A stretch of 64,000 bases of DNA from Marinomonas algicola (GCF_014805825.1 NZ_CP061941.1:1488001-1552000); one strand, 5' to 3'; shown: positions 17,987 to 26,474, counted from the first letter of the stretch. The notes: a model not told the origin generated them from the sequence alone. Numbers and translations are program-made.

Positions 17987-18907
17987 ATGAACAAAAATCA
18001 AAAAATGAAATCTCAACAACAAGGATGGATGTTATTTGAAGTGATGGTAGCGACCATCATTATGATGCTTCTCCTTTCTTTAATCGTGCCTATATTAAGT
18101 CAAGCAAAGCAACATCACTCCATCGTGCAACAGAGATTCCAAGCTCAGGCATGGATCGAAGGTTTCAAGGATAATTTGGTTGCTCAATGGGGAAAAATGT
18201 TTTGGAAGGGGTGTGGGAATTGGCCGGGACATACCATCACGATATCTCCTTACGATTCCGTTAATCTCCCTCAACGAATTAAAAATAAATCATTACAGGC
18301 TCACAGTGACTGGATTCAAGGTAGATTATTGGGTGAATGTTTGAGTTTACACACTTTGAATGAGCTTGAGTTCGAGTTTTCTTCTGAGTGCAACTGGAAG
18401 GTCAACCAAAAAATTGCCTTCTCTCACTGTCATGTTCCTCATTATGGTTGGGTGGAGTCGATTAAAGGGAAAAAAGTAGGCGTTCATCTCAACTCCCCAA
18501 GTAACGCATTAGATATTGAGTACCCACTTAGTGGGATGATTTTAAGTAATAAACCTTTTGTTTGGTATCTGGCCAAAGGAAAGAGTTCACAAACATCATT
18601 ATGGAGAACACCTTTAGACAGTGGTAATTCTCTGGAATTGTGGAGTGGTATTAAATATCTCGCTGTTTATCCAATGTTAGATACAAATATGGATGGAATC
18701 TTGGATGAATTATCTACTGAGTACGGATCATTCTCGGTAGACAGTATTCGCGCTTTTTGGGTTGAGTCTTTAGTCACTTATGAAAACTGTAAACCTGATA
18801 AAAATAACCCTGTACAGACATATAAAACCTTCCGAGGAGACTCTTGGGTGTATGACAGCCGATGTACGTTTTTAACGGACTTTATTGTCCCCATGAATCT
18901 TTTATAA
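17987..18907 (+). CDS. Minor pseudopilin, PilW/GspJ position
   Basis: 306-residue prepilin-like protein. The N-terminus MNKNQKMKSQQQG / WMLFEVMVATIIMMLLLSLI gives a 13-residue leader, Glu at +5 and a long hydrophobic helix, again with Trp at +1. The long, Cys-containing globular domain fits PilW-type minor pilins (TDFIVPMNLL at the C-terminus). AAAGGAATAGC upstream gives a good Shine-Dalgarno site. It is third in the H-I-J-K-like order, where GspJ or PilW is expected. Confidence 0.82.
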   Translation: MNKNQKMKSQQQGWMLFEVMVATIIMMLLLSLIVPILSQAKQHHSIVQQRFQAQAWIEGFKDNLVAQWGKMFWKGCGNWPGHTITISPYDSVNLPQRIKNKSLQAHSDWIQGRLLGECLSLHTLNELEFEFSSECNWKVNQKIAFSHCHVPHYGWVESIKGKKVGVHLNSPSNALDIEYPLSGMILSNKPFVWYLAKGKSSQTSLWRTPLDSGNSLELWSGIKYLAVYPMLDTNMDGILDELSTEYGSFSVDSIRAFWVESLVTYENCKPDKNNPVQTYKTFRGDSWVYDSRCTFLTDFIVPMNLL

Positions 18908-18922
18908 ACGTTGGGATACATA

Positions 18923-19432
18923 ATGCCAGATGAACGTTTAAATGGGTTTAGGTTCAGATACAGATCCCAGCGTCTTCAACAGTTGGGTTTTATTAGTTTG
19001 CCTATTATTTTCTTATCGATATCGATTGCGAGCCTGACAATGCTTTATTATGAAAAACTGTCTGAATCAAGGCAGTGGGTTGCATTGCAAGCTCCCATGG
19101 TAAATAAGCAGATTCTATGGTCTGAGTTTATAACTAAGGTACTTGTTCATCTTGATCAGGGTATTGCGGAAGTCAGCCCATGCAATGGCTTTTGTCCGCT
19201 TAGCTCATTAACAAATGTGTTTCATGTAAATCAAGATGTCAGTATTTATTGGAAAGCGGAGTATTTTACCTTTATTAATCAATCTGAAGGCCGTACTTTA
19301 TCGTATCGAATGTGCGCGAAAATGTTCCAACCTGAAACTAATATGGCTGACAACGAGGATACTCATTGCTGGTGGTTGAGAGATGAAGCAGGGTCACTAC
19401 GGCTAATGAGTCACATGAGACTTGAAGAATAA
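18923..19432 (+). CDS. Minor pseudopilin without Glu5, PilX/GspK position
   Basis: The ATG at 18923 is chosen (TTGGGA 8 nt upstream); an in-frame TTG at 18911 is less likely. The N-terminus carries basic residues then LQQLG / FISLPIIFLSISIASLTML: a prepilin-like helix with Pro rather than Glu at +5. Loss of Glu5 is a known trait of GspK and PilX, the tip subunits. At 169 residues it is nearer PilX than GspK (about 300). Cys pairs in SPCNGFCPLSS are present. With the three genes before it, it completes a four-part tip complex. No PilY1 or PilE follows. Confidence 0.72.
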   Translation: MPDERLNGFRFRYRSQRLQQLGFISLPIIFLSISIASLTMLYYEKLSESRQWVALQAPMVNKQILWSEFITKVLVHLDQGIAEVSPCNGFCPLSSLTNVFHVNQDVSIYWKAEYFTFINQSEGRTLSYRMCAKMFQPETNMADNEDTHCWWLRDEAGSLRLMSHMRLEE

Positions 19433-19553
19433 ACTCAAGCGCCGAGTGCTAAAAGATGAATTTTTAATCAATAAGCACTAGGGGCGACAGAGAGCTTGGT
19501 TGGTGTGAGATGATATCCTAGTGTAAAAATAGAACAACGAATCGTACTTTTAG

Positions 19554-19796
19554 CTAGTCTATTTTTTTCTTGTGTTCTAAACTGCAAAAGAAGTCTCTTT
19601 TTGACCCTTTCACAGCATGTGTTTTTGGCGTATATATTTTACAGTACGCACATTGGACCATGTCTTCCTCTTTACTTTCTTTAGAGGGTGTATCTTGTTT
19701 GGTGTTGATTTTTTGATCTATCAGGCTTTTGATATTTCGGTAGAGCCACCAAAGAAGCAGAAAAATAATTATAAAAACGATAAAACGAACGATCAT
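19554..19796 (-). CDS. PP0621-family small membrane protein
   Basis: 79-residue protein of unknown function. The ATG at 19796 (MIVRFIVFIIIFLLLWWLYR) is chosen because AAGG lies 8 nt before it; the open frame extends 13 codons further without support. An N-terminal transmembrane helix precedes a charged linker and a C-terminal Cys/His motif, MVQCAYCKIYTPKTHAVKG then FFCSLEHKKK, which matches the PP0621 pattern and may bind zinc. It converges with the pilin cluster and is divergent from nadE. Confidence 0.82.
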   Translation of the reverse strand: MIVRFIVFIIIFLLLWWLYRNIKSLIDQKINTKQDTPSKESKEEDMVQCAYCKIYTPKTHAVKGSKRDFFCSLEHKKKID

Positions 19797-19869
19797 ATAC
19801 TTTACCTTAGTTGGGTAATTCCACGACAATAGCATTATATTTTAGCAGAGTTAACGAGATAGTAACCGT

Positions 19870-21522
19870 ATGACATTCAGAGTAGCAATGGCCCAGCTTG
19901 ATATGCTGGTTGGCGATATTAAGGGTAATACTCAAAAAGTAATCGATGCCGCAGAACGGGCAAAACAAGAACATCAAGCAAGGGTTATTGTATTCCCTGA
20001 ACTAACACTAACCGGTTATCCGCCAGAAGACCTGTTGTTAAGAGCAAGCTTGGAACAGCGCATCGAGCAGGCGTTGGAACGCATTCTAGCAAAAGTTCAT
20101 GACATTTATGTTGTCGTTGGTTACCCACGCCGAATTAATGGAGAATTATTTAACTCTGCAGGCGTTATTTATAATGGCTGTTTAATTGGGGAATATGCCA
20201 AACAAAAATTGCCTAATTATCAAGTGTTTGATGATAAGCGCTACTTCACAGAAGGACGAGATCCTCTTGTTGTTGACATGGATGGTGTAAAAGTAGGGCT
20301 TAGTATTTGTGAAGATATTTGGCACCCTGAGCCTATCGCCTTATCTAAACAAGCGGGTGCGGAGCTTATCCTAAATTTGAATGCATCGCCTTTCCATATC
20401 GAGAAAATGGGGGAACGTGAATTATTGCTGCATAAAAGGGCTGTTGAAACTCAATTACCAATTGTGTATGTGAATTACATGGGGGCACAGGACGAGTTAG
20501 TTTATGAAGGCGGCTCTTTTGTTGTAAATGGCCGAGGTCAAAAAGTAATGCAAGCTCCTTGGTATGAACATGGCCTGTTTACGGTGGATTTTATTGTTCA
20601 TGATGAAACGGCCTTAGATACCTTAACCAGTCGCTTGCAAGCGTGTGAAGGGAGTATTTCTCCAGCACTTTCGATGGAAGCCAGTGTGTATCAGGCGATG
20701 GTTTTAGGGTTACGTGATTATATTGAGAAAAATCGCTTTAAAGGTATTGTTCTTGGGTTAAGTGGGGGAATTGATTCTGCTCTTACTCTGGCTGTTGCCG
20801 TGGATGCTATTGGTGCTGAGCGTGTTCAAGCCGTAATGATGCCTTATACTTACACTTCCTCAATGAGTCTTGAAGATGCAGAAGAGGAAGCGAATTTGCT
20901 GAATGTCGAATACAGCGTTTTGCCAATTGAATCAATGGTAAATGCCTTCACGAAGATACTCTCCTCTGAATTTGAAGGTTATCCAAAGGATACGACGGAA
21001 GAAAACTTACAAGCGAGAACCCGTGGTGTGACCTTAATGGCCATCTCTAATAAAAAGGGTTATATGGTTGTTACAACCGGTAATAAGAGCGAAATGGCTG
21101 TGGGTTATGCAACGCTGTATGGTGATATGGTTGGTGGTTACTCTGTTTTAAAAGATGTTTTTAAAACACTTGTTTTTAAACTGTGCCGATATCGAAATAC
21201 TCTGGGTTATGTTATTCCAGAACGAGTGATTACAAGGCCTCCTTCGGCTGAGCTGGCTCCTGACCAAAAAGATGAAGACTCTTTACCTAGTTATGACATC
21301 CTTGATCAAATACTGCAGATGTATATTGAGCAAGATATGAGTGCTGACGCCATTATTGAGTGTAAACAGTTTGATCGTGAGACAGTGTACAGGGTATTAA
21401 GGCTTGTAGACATTAACGAATATAAACGCCGCCAAGCGCCGACTGGGGTTAGAATAACCGCTCGTGGCTTTGGTCGAGACCGCCGTTACCCTATGACGAA
21501 TGGTTGGCATATTGGCGATTAA
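19870..21522 (+). CDS. nadE: Glutamine-dependent NAD+ synthetase
   Basis: Makes NAD+ from deamido-NAD+, using ammonia released from glutamine. The 550-residue protein is two-domain. The N-terminal nitrilase-like amidase (about 1-250) has its Glu in VFPELTLTGYPPEDLLL, Lys in KQKLPNYQVFDDKRYF and Cys in GLSICEDIWHPEP. The C-terminal synthetase has the PP-loop LGLSGGIDSALTLAVAVDA and TTGNKSEMAVGYATLYGDM. The length is the usual one for the short two-domain form. A good intrinsic terminator follows. Confidence 0.97.
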   Translation: MTFRVAMAQLDMLVGDIKGNTQKVIDAAERAKQEHQARVIVFPELTLTGYPPEDLLLRASLEQRIEQALERILAKVHDIYVVVGYPRRINGELFNSAGVIYNGCLIGEYAKQKLPNYQVFDDKRYFTEGRDPLVVDMDGVKVGLSICEDIWHPEPIALSKQAGAELILNLNASPFHIEKMGERELLLHKRAVETQLPIVYVNYMGAQDELVYEGGSFVVNGRGQKVMQAPWYEHGLFTVDFIVHDETALDTLTSRLQACEGSISPALSMEASVYQAMVLGLRDYIEKNRFKGIVLGLSGGIDSALTLAVAVDAIGAERVQAVMMPYTYTSSMSLEDAEEEANLLNVEYSVLPIESMVNAFTKILSSEFEGYPKDTTEENLQARTRGVTLMAISNKKGYMVVTTGNKSEMAVGYATLYGDMVGGYSVLKDVFKTLVFKLCRYRNTLGYVIPERVITRPPSAELAPDQKDEDSLPSYDILDQILQMYIEQDMSADAIIECKQFDRETVYRVLRLVDINEYKRRQAPTGVRITARGFGRDRRYPMTNGWHIGD

Positions 21523-21537
21523 GAATACTATTTGTAT

Positions 21538-21586
21538 AAAGCGTATTTTATCTCTCTAGAGTCGATACGCTTTTGTTTTATTTTTT
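21538..21586 (+). terminator. Intrinsic terminator of nadE
   Basis: A 9-bp stem (AAAGCGTAT 21538-21546, ATACGCTTT 21565-21573) contains a smaller CTCTAGAG dyad in the loop and is followed by a T-rich run. Confidence 0.75.
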
Positions 21587-21620
21587 CTTATGCGAAGTGG
21601 TGTAAGGGTGATAATTTACT

Positions 21621-22457
21621 GTGCATATTGTCGTATTTGACTCAGGCATTGGTGGCACGAGTGTGTTAGAGCATTTGCAGCGAGATCTACAGCACGCTCA
21701 TTTTTCATATATTATGGATAATTTATATATGCCTTATGGTCGTCTGCCTCTGGCATTACTGCATGAGCGACTTGTTTTTTTATTAAATACCGCCGTTAGA
21801 CATCTGCATCCGATCGACTTAATTGTTGTCGCTTGCAATACAGCCAGTACCCAGGGATTAGACATGTTACGCAAGCATACTCATATCCCTATTATTGGTG
21901 TTGTCCCCGCGATAAAGCCAGCTTGTCTGCTTAGCAAAAAAAGTATCGGTTTATTAGCGACGCCAGCAACGGTTAATAGTCATTATACTCAGAACCTTAT
22001 TGATCAACATGCTTCAGGCAAACCTGTACATTTATATGGTTCAACGACATTAGTCCATCTGGCAGAAGAAAAATTTTGGCGAGGCTATGTTTCCCCAGAA
22101 GCGGTTAGGGTGGAGTTGAAGAGACTTAATGTTGATCGGGATATTGATTGCCTCGTCCTTGGCTGTACACATTTCCCCATATTAAAAGAAGAAATTCAAT
22201 TGTCATTAGGTGAATCTACTCAATTGATTGATTCTGGAAAGGCGATAGCAAAAAGGGTGAGGTCACTTATTTCAGATACTACACTTATTTCAGACACTAC
22301 ACTTATTTCAGACACTACACTTATTTCAGACACTACACTTATTTCAGACACTAATAGGGGAAAGCAAATTGATAAAGTAAAAACCACAACGTCCTACTTC
22401 TCAACGGCGAAATTGGACAGTAAACAAGGTTTAGTTGTGCACTGTCTTACGAGCTAA
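21621..22457 (+). CDS. murI: Glutamate racemase with repeat-expanded C-terminus
   Basis: Interconverts L- and D-glutamate, supplying D-Glu for peptidoglycan. GTG start. IVVFDSGIGGTSVLEHL gives the first catalytic Asp and Ser, VVACNTASTQG the first catalytic Cys, and LVLGCTHFPILKEE the second Cys with its His. The enzyme core ends near residue 212. The tail holds five copies of ISDTTL encoded by an 18-bp tandem repeat (22266-22353), then a Lys/Ser/Thr-rich end. The repeats keep the frame whatever their number, so they should change only tail length. The tail lies outside the known fold and its effect is unknown. Confidence 0.94.
   Translation: MHIVVFDSGIGGTSVLEHLQRDLQHAHFSYIMDNLYMPYGRLPLALLHERLVFLLNTAVRHLHPIDLIVVACNTASTQGLDMLRKHTHIPIIGVVPAIKPACLLSKKSIGLLATPATVNSHYTQNLIDQHASGKPVHLYGSTTLVHLAEEKFWRGYVSPEAVRVELKRLNVDRDIDCLVLGCTHFPILKEEIQLSLGESTQLIDSGKAIAKRVRSLISDTTLISDTTLISDTTLISDTTLISDTNRGKQIDKVKTTTSYFSTAKLDSKQGLVVHCLTS
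22266..22353 (+). repeat. 18-bp in-frame tandem repeat in murI
   Basis: Five units of CTTATTTCAGACACTACA starting at 22266, 22284, 22302, 22320 and 22338. The first differs by one base (GAT for GAC) and the last diverges in its final two bases. Each unit encodes six residues (LISDTT). Near identity of the units suggests recent expansion by replication slippage. Confidence 0.97.
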
Positions 22458-22520
22458 TTTCAACCTTTCATAACACCATTCTTTTTTTATCTATCAATAC
22501 TGTTGATCAAGGGGTTATTT

Positions 22521-23399
22521 TTGACTAATCATTCGCAATCACGAGGTGAGTTTGTGCTGGTTTTAGTAACCGTTCTTGCCGCATTTGGTTGGGTATTTTC
22601 GAAAGAAGCCATTGCGAGTTTTCCACCTTTACTTTTTATGGGAATCCGTTTTTTTATTGCCGGTATTATTCTTGTGTTACTCGGAAAACGTTTTTTTCGA
22701 GGACTTGATAAAGAGAGTGTTAAAAAAGCTGTTTTAGTTGGGGCCGTAGGAAGTGCAAGCATGGGGTTCTGGATTTCAGGTCTGGATCACAGTGATCATT
22801 TAGGTGTTGGTGCTTTTATTATGAGCCTTGGCGCAATATTAACGCCGATTATGGCAAAGTTTATATTTGGAGCTAAACCTACGAGAAGCATATGGGTCGC
22901 CTCTTGTATTGCTATGCTTGGACTTGGGTGTTTATCTTTAAGTAATGGCTTGGATTTTGAACTGTCCCATTTATTCTTTTTGGCAAGTGCATTAAGCTCA
23001 GCCTTTCAAATGAATCTGATGTCGCGCTTTACTTTGAACATTCATGTTCTTGTACTTTCATCATTCCAGTTAATGGTAACGGGAGCGGTATTGCTCTGTA
23101 TTTCTTTTTCTTTTGAGACAATGCCTGAAACCGTTTCTTTGGAAGTGATAAAATGGCTCTTGCTCAGTATCTTAATCGCCACCAGTTTACGGTTTTTTTT
23201 ACAGACTTATGGACTGAGCCTAACGCCGGTAAGCCATGCGGCCATCTTATTAAATTTAGAACCCGTTTGGACGGCTATCTTGGCGACTTTTTGGTTTAGT
23301 GAAGTGATGAAAATGAATCAAGTTTTAGGATGTAGTTTGATTTTCTTAGCGATGCTAGTCAGTCGATGGAGACAGCTCATTGTTTTTATAAAAAAATGA
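22521..23399 (+). CDS. EamA/DMT-family transporter
   Basis: Predicted inner-membrane metabolite exporter or importer with unknown substrate. A TTG start at 22521 (MTNHSQSRGEFVLVLVTVLA) is chosen because AAGGGG at 22509-22514 lies 6 nt before it. About ten hydrophobic segments in two EamA repeats are visible, with FPPLLFMGIRFFIAGIILVL in the first and SHAAILLNLEPVWTAILATF in the second; the latter is the conserved second-repeat signature. The length (about 292) is standard. It stands alone after murI. Confidence 0.88.
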   Translation: MTNHSQSRGEFVLVLVTVLAAFGWVFSKEAIASFPPLLFMGIRFFIAGIILVLLGKRFFRGLDKESVKKAVLVGAVGSASMGFWISGLDHSDHLGVGAFIMSLGAILTPIMAKFIFGAKPTRSIWVASCIAMLGLGCLSLSNGLDFELSHLFFLASALSSAFQMNLMSRFTLNIHVLVLSSFQLMVTGAVLLCISFSFETMPETVSLEVIKWLLLSILIATSLRFFLQTYGLSLTPVSHAAILLNLEPVWTAILATFWFSEVMKMNQVLGCSLIFLAMLVSRWRQLIVFIKK

Positions 23400-23511
23400 T
23401 GTGTCTGTTGAACGTCTTTATTGATAGCGTCATTCTTGATACAAAATGAAATACTTATTTATTTCCTAATGAAATAGAATAAAGCTTTACCTAACTACAC
23501 GGAGTTAACTC

Positions 23512-24204
23512 ATGCCAATACGTTCACAGTATTTCTTCAAAACATCTATTTTATGCTTAATTACGGCAGCGACTGTTATAACGGCTGGTTGTTCGGCAAC
23601 ACAATCTCACCGATCGATAGAGTCGGAAACTGTGAGTAGTTATAATACTAATTATAAAGGCCTTAAGACGACATTGGTTGTCGGTAATTTTCAGAATAGG
23701 TCGTCTTATATGCAGGGTTTATTTTCATCTGACACGGACAAGTTAGGCAATCAGTCCAAAACCATACTAAAAACACATTTACAGCAAACCAACCGATTCA
23801 AAGTGGTAGATAGAGAGAATCTTGAAGTACTTCGAAAAGAAGCTGAACTGAATGGCGTTAAGCAAAAACTGACCGGTGCTCGTTATACTATCACGGGTGA
23901 CGTTACTGAGTTTGGGCGAAAAGTAACGGGTGATAAGCAACTATTTGGTATTTTAGGGTCAGGAAAAACTCAGGTGGCTTACGCTAAAGTCAGCCTTAAT
24001 GTTGTGGATGTTGTGAATGGCGAAATTGCGTATTCAACTCAAGCGGCGGGTGAATACGAATTAAGTAATCGTGAAATCGTTGGTTTTGGTTCTACGGCAA
24101 GTTATGACGCGACATTGAATGGTAAAGTATTAAACTATGCGATTACCGAAGCTGTTAATAATATGGTGCGTGATTTAGAGAATGGATCATGGCAAGTAGA
24201 GTAA
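23512..24204 (+). CDS. CsgG/HfaB-family lipoprotein
   Basis: Probable outer-membrane-associated lipoprotein. Signal peptide with lipobox ITAGC at about 24-28, then SATQSH. The body shows the CsgG fold: LKTTLVVGNFQNRSSYM, LKTHLQQTNRFKVVDRENLE, then GARYTITGDVTEFGRK and AYAKVSLNVVDVVNGEIAYS. In CsgG these strands form a nonameric secretion pore for curli, but no curli genes (csgA, B, E, F) are nearby. The next two genes (DUF4810, DUF799) are the standard partners of this subfamily, so a three-lipoprotein complex is more likely than curli export. GGAG upstream supports the ATG. Confidence 0.87.
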   Translation: MPIRSQYFFKTSILCLITAATVITAGCSATQSHRSIESETVSSYNTNYKGLKTTLVVGNFQNRSSYMQGLFSSDTDKLGNQSKTILKTHLQQTNRFKVVDRENLEVLRKEAELNGVKQKLTGARYTITGDVTEFGRKVTGDKQLFGILGSGKTQVAYAKVSLNVVDVVNGEIAYSTQAAGEYELSNREIVGFGSTASYDATLNGKVLNYAITEAVNNMVRDLENGSWQVE

Positions 24205-24211
24205 GATAAGT

Positions 24212-24589
24212 ATGATTTTGTTTTTAAAGTCTAGCGTTAGAGGTAGGCTCATTATTTTTGGATTGACTTTATTTATCGCAGGTTGTTCAAATAAGCAAAG
24301 TACCTTTTATTGGGGGAGTTACGAAGATTTGATTTACGCCATGTATATTGAGCCTGGAAATGCCGATTCCACAACGCAGATCTCAATGCTGGTTACCGAT
24401 ATCCAAAAAGCGGAGTCAAAGGGGCTAAGAATTGCACCAGGCATACATGCTCATTTAGGGTACATGTATGCCTTAGAAGGAAATATGGCTCAATCAAAAG
24501 CAGAGTTTATGACTGAAAAAGCATTATTTCCAGAATCATCGGTACTCATAGATGGCATGATGAGTCGACTGGCGGGAGCGAAAAAATGA
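24212..24589 (+). CDS. DUF4810 lipoprotein
   Basis: 125-residue lipoprotein of unknown function. Signal peptide with lipobox IAGC, then SNKQSTFYWGSYEDLIYAMY, the start typical of DUF4810. The rest is helical and TPR-like (HAHLGYMYALEGNMAQSKAE), with a conserved FPESSVLIDGM end. It begins 7 bp after the CsgG-like gene and overlaps the following DUF799 gene by 4 bp (ATGA), the usual arrangement of this operon. Confidence 0.85.
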   Translation: MILFLKSSVRGRLIIFGLTLFIAGCSNKQSTFYWGSYEDLIYAMYIEPGNADSTTQISMLVTDIQKAESKGLRIAPGIHAHLGYMYALEGNMAQSKAEFMTEKALFPESSVLIDGMMSRLAGAKK

Positions 24590-25245
24590 GCCTATTAACG
24601 CGATTTGTATTTTTAGTCATAATACTGCCTGTGATGCTCGTTATCACAGGGTGCGCCACATCACCAACACCCTACGATTATGATGCATTGATAGCCGCAA
24701 AACCACGTTCAATTGTGGTTATTCCACCTAAAAACAATGCCATTGAAGTGAATGCGCCTTATGTTTATCTGTCGACCATTTCTCGTCCACTGGGTGAAAA
24801 GGGGTATTATGTTTATCCGGTCGCTGTGATCGATATTTTCATGAAAGAAAATGGGTTACCAACACCGGAAGAGATGAACCTTGTTTCTTTAGATAAAATT
24901 TATCAGCATATTGGTGCCGATGCGGTGTTATATACAGAAATTATTGACTGGGGGCAAAAATACACTATTTTGTCTTCAAATACTGTTGTGCACGTTTCTA
25001 TGAGGTTAGTTGATGCTCGTACAGGTGTTAAGTTGTGGAGTGCAAGGGCTTCTGCGGTGAGAAGTTCTGATTCTGGTAACAGTGGTCTAGTTGGAGCATT
25101 AGTCACCGCCGTTGCATCTCAGATTGTTAACTCTATTTCTGACCAAACCCCTGAAGTGGCCCGAATGGCGAATAATCAGGCTATTTATGATTCCCGCTCT
25201 GGCTTGTTAAATGGACCATACGCAAAACCCGACGAACAACAGTAA
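24586..25245 (+). CDS. DUF799 (GNA1162-like) lipoprotein
   Basis: 219-residue lipoprotein of the family that includes the meningococcal surface antigen GNA1162. Lipobox ITGC; then YDYDALIAAKPRSIVVIPPK, NAIEVNAPYVYLSTISRPLG and EKGYYVYPVAVIDIFMKENG, the DUF799 signature, and IGADAVLYTEIIDWGQKY. The fold is related to TolB/CsgG N-terminal modules. It is the third gene of the CsgG-DUF4810-DUF799 operon and ends at an intrinsic terminator. The trio's biochemical role is not established to my knowledge. Confidence 0.87.
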   Translation: MSLLTRFVFLVIILPVMLVITGCATSPTPYDYDALIAAKPRSIVVIPPKNNAIEVNAPYVYLSTISRPLGEKGYYVYPVAVIDIFMKENGLPTPEEMNLVSLDKIYQHIGADAVLYTEIIDWGQKYTILSSNTVVHVSMRLVDARTGVKLWSARASAVRSSDSGNSGLVGALVTAVASQIVNSISDQTPEVARMANNQAIYDSRSGLLNGPYAKPDEQQ

Positions 25246-25246
25246 T

Positions 25247-25283
25247 AAAAACGCCAATTGTATTCTACACTTGGCGTTTTTGT
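25247..25283 (+). terminator. Intrinsic terminator of the CsgG-like operon
   Basis: An 11-bp stem (AAAAACGCCAA 25247-25257, TTGGCGTTTTT 25271-25281) has a 13-nt loop and a T-run. The A-run on the other arm could let it work in both directions. Confidence 0.85.
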
Positions 25284-25353
25284 TTCACCTCGTAATGTTC
25301 TCTTTACTTACAGTCCTCTTCAATTTTATTTTAAATATTCTGCATCAAGTTTT

Positions 25354-25407
25354 AACTGTTTTTAAAGTTAACTGTTTTTAAAGCTAACTGTTTTTAAAGC
25401 TAACTGT
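25354..25407. repeat. 16-bp tandem repeats before mipA
   Basis: Three units of AACTGTTTTTAAAGCT (25354-25369, with GTT for GCT; 25370-25385; 25386-25401) plus a partial fourth (AACTGT at 25402-25407). Read on the minus strand each gives ACAGTTA[G/A]CTTTAAAA. They lie in the gene-free 284-bp stretch between the operon terminator and mipA. ACAGTTAG-like words resemble LytTR-family binding sites, and a LytTR regulator is encoded 2 kb downstream. Apart from the repeats the stretch holds no gene that I can see. Confidence 0.9.
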
Positions 25408-25567
25408 CTATAACGATTAATAGAACTGACTCATTGTCACATTTAAATGCTCATTATCTTTTTATATTGCACTTCATCAGTTGTTGCTTCATGCCGAGCT
25501 CTTTTAATGCAAAATGCCATTCTGGTTAACGAGTAAATGATTAAACTTTATATAAAGGGGTGTGTTT

Positions 25568-26329
25568 ATGGAATGGTCAAACAATAACCGTGTTTCGATT
25601 GGTGCTTCTACCGCGGTGATTCTGGGTGCATTGATGTCGACCTCATCTTTAGCCGCTGATTTTTCGGCAACCGTTGGCGGTATTGTAATGGGGCAAGAGA
25701 ATTATATTATAGGTGAGGACAGTGAAGTAGAGCTCTTACCTTATGTCTCTTTAGAATACGGCATGCTTACTTTAGATGAGGATGGATTAGCATTAACCTT
25801 TGAAATAGATGGTAAAAGTGCAGTGAGTGCGGGCCTTAGTCAGAGATCATCGGTTTTTGAGCGTAAAGACAATAAGGTATTAAAACATTTTGATAAAAGA
25901 GATACCGCAACAGAGTTAACCGTAAATTGGATAAAATCATTTGATGAGGGCGACGTTTCTTTTGCCGTGGCTGGAGATGTATCAAATACCCATGATGGTT
26001 ATGAAGTTATGCTCGGACTCTCGAAACAAATTCCATCATTTGGTGGTCTTGTTATTCCAAGTGTGGAGTTAAGTTTACAATCTGAAGCGTTGGTCGATTA
26101 CTATTATGGTGTGAAAGATAGCGAAGCCACATCGAGTATTGCCTCATATAAAGCCAAAGAAAGTCTTTCAGCAGGCCTGTCAGTCGCTTATAAGTATCGT
26201 TTTTCAGAGAGTTGGAGCGCTTTCTCTCATGTTGGCTGGACTTATTTAGGATCAGGTATATCCGATAGTCCTATCGTTAAAAAAGACAATGTGTGGCTTG
26301 CCGTCATCGGTGGTATGTATACATTTTAA
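25568..26329 (+). CDS. MipA/OmpV-family outer-membrane protein
   Basis: Predicted outer-membrane beta-barrel of the MipA/OmpV family (scaffold for murein enzymes in E. coli; porin-like in others). The ATG at 25568 is chosen because AAAGGGG lies 7 nt before it. Signal peptide VSIGASTAVILGALMSTSSL with cleavage near ASLAA/D. The mature part has alternating amphipathic strands and the family C-terminus SGISDSPIVKKDNVWLAVIG ending in YTF, an aromatic-terminated last strand. The length (254) is normal. It precedes a LytS-type kinase and LytTR regulator. That order and its promoter repeats suggest that pair may control it (inference). Confidence 0.83.
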   Translation: MEWSNNNRVSIGASTAVILGALMSTSSLAADFSATVGGIVMGQENYIIGEDSEVELLPYVSLEYGMLTLDEDGLALTFEIDGKSAVSAGLSQRSSVFERKDNKVLKHFDKRDTATELTVNWIKSFDEGDVSFAVAGDVSNTHDGYEVMLGLSKQIPSFGGLVIPSVELSLQSEALVDYYYGVKDSEATSSIASYKAKESLSAGLSVAYKYRFSESWSAFSHVGWTYLGSGISDSPIVKKDNVWLAVIGGMYTF

Positions 26330-26474
26330 TTAGTTGATTTACTAATGAGCATTCGGTCCGCCTTTTATATTTCTTTAAGAGTACTGAACGATTCTAGTAT
26401 GTTAAGTTTTATAGAAGGCGAAATAGCCAACGTCATTCAATGTGAAATCTATTTATCTGAGGTGAGTGCCTTTA

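Noticed and set aside
19443..19485. Terminator after the pilin cluster
   Set aside because: AGTGCT/AGCACT arms are short and far apart with no T-run; too weak to call.
22266..22353. Phase-variation switch in murI
   Set aside because: The 18-bp unit keeps the frame, and murI is normally essential, so on/off switching by slippage is not expected; only tail length would vary.
25354..25407. CRISPR-like array
   Set aside because: Units are contiguous 16-bp tandem repeats without spacers and no cas genes are present.
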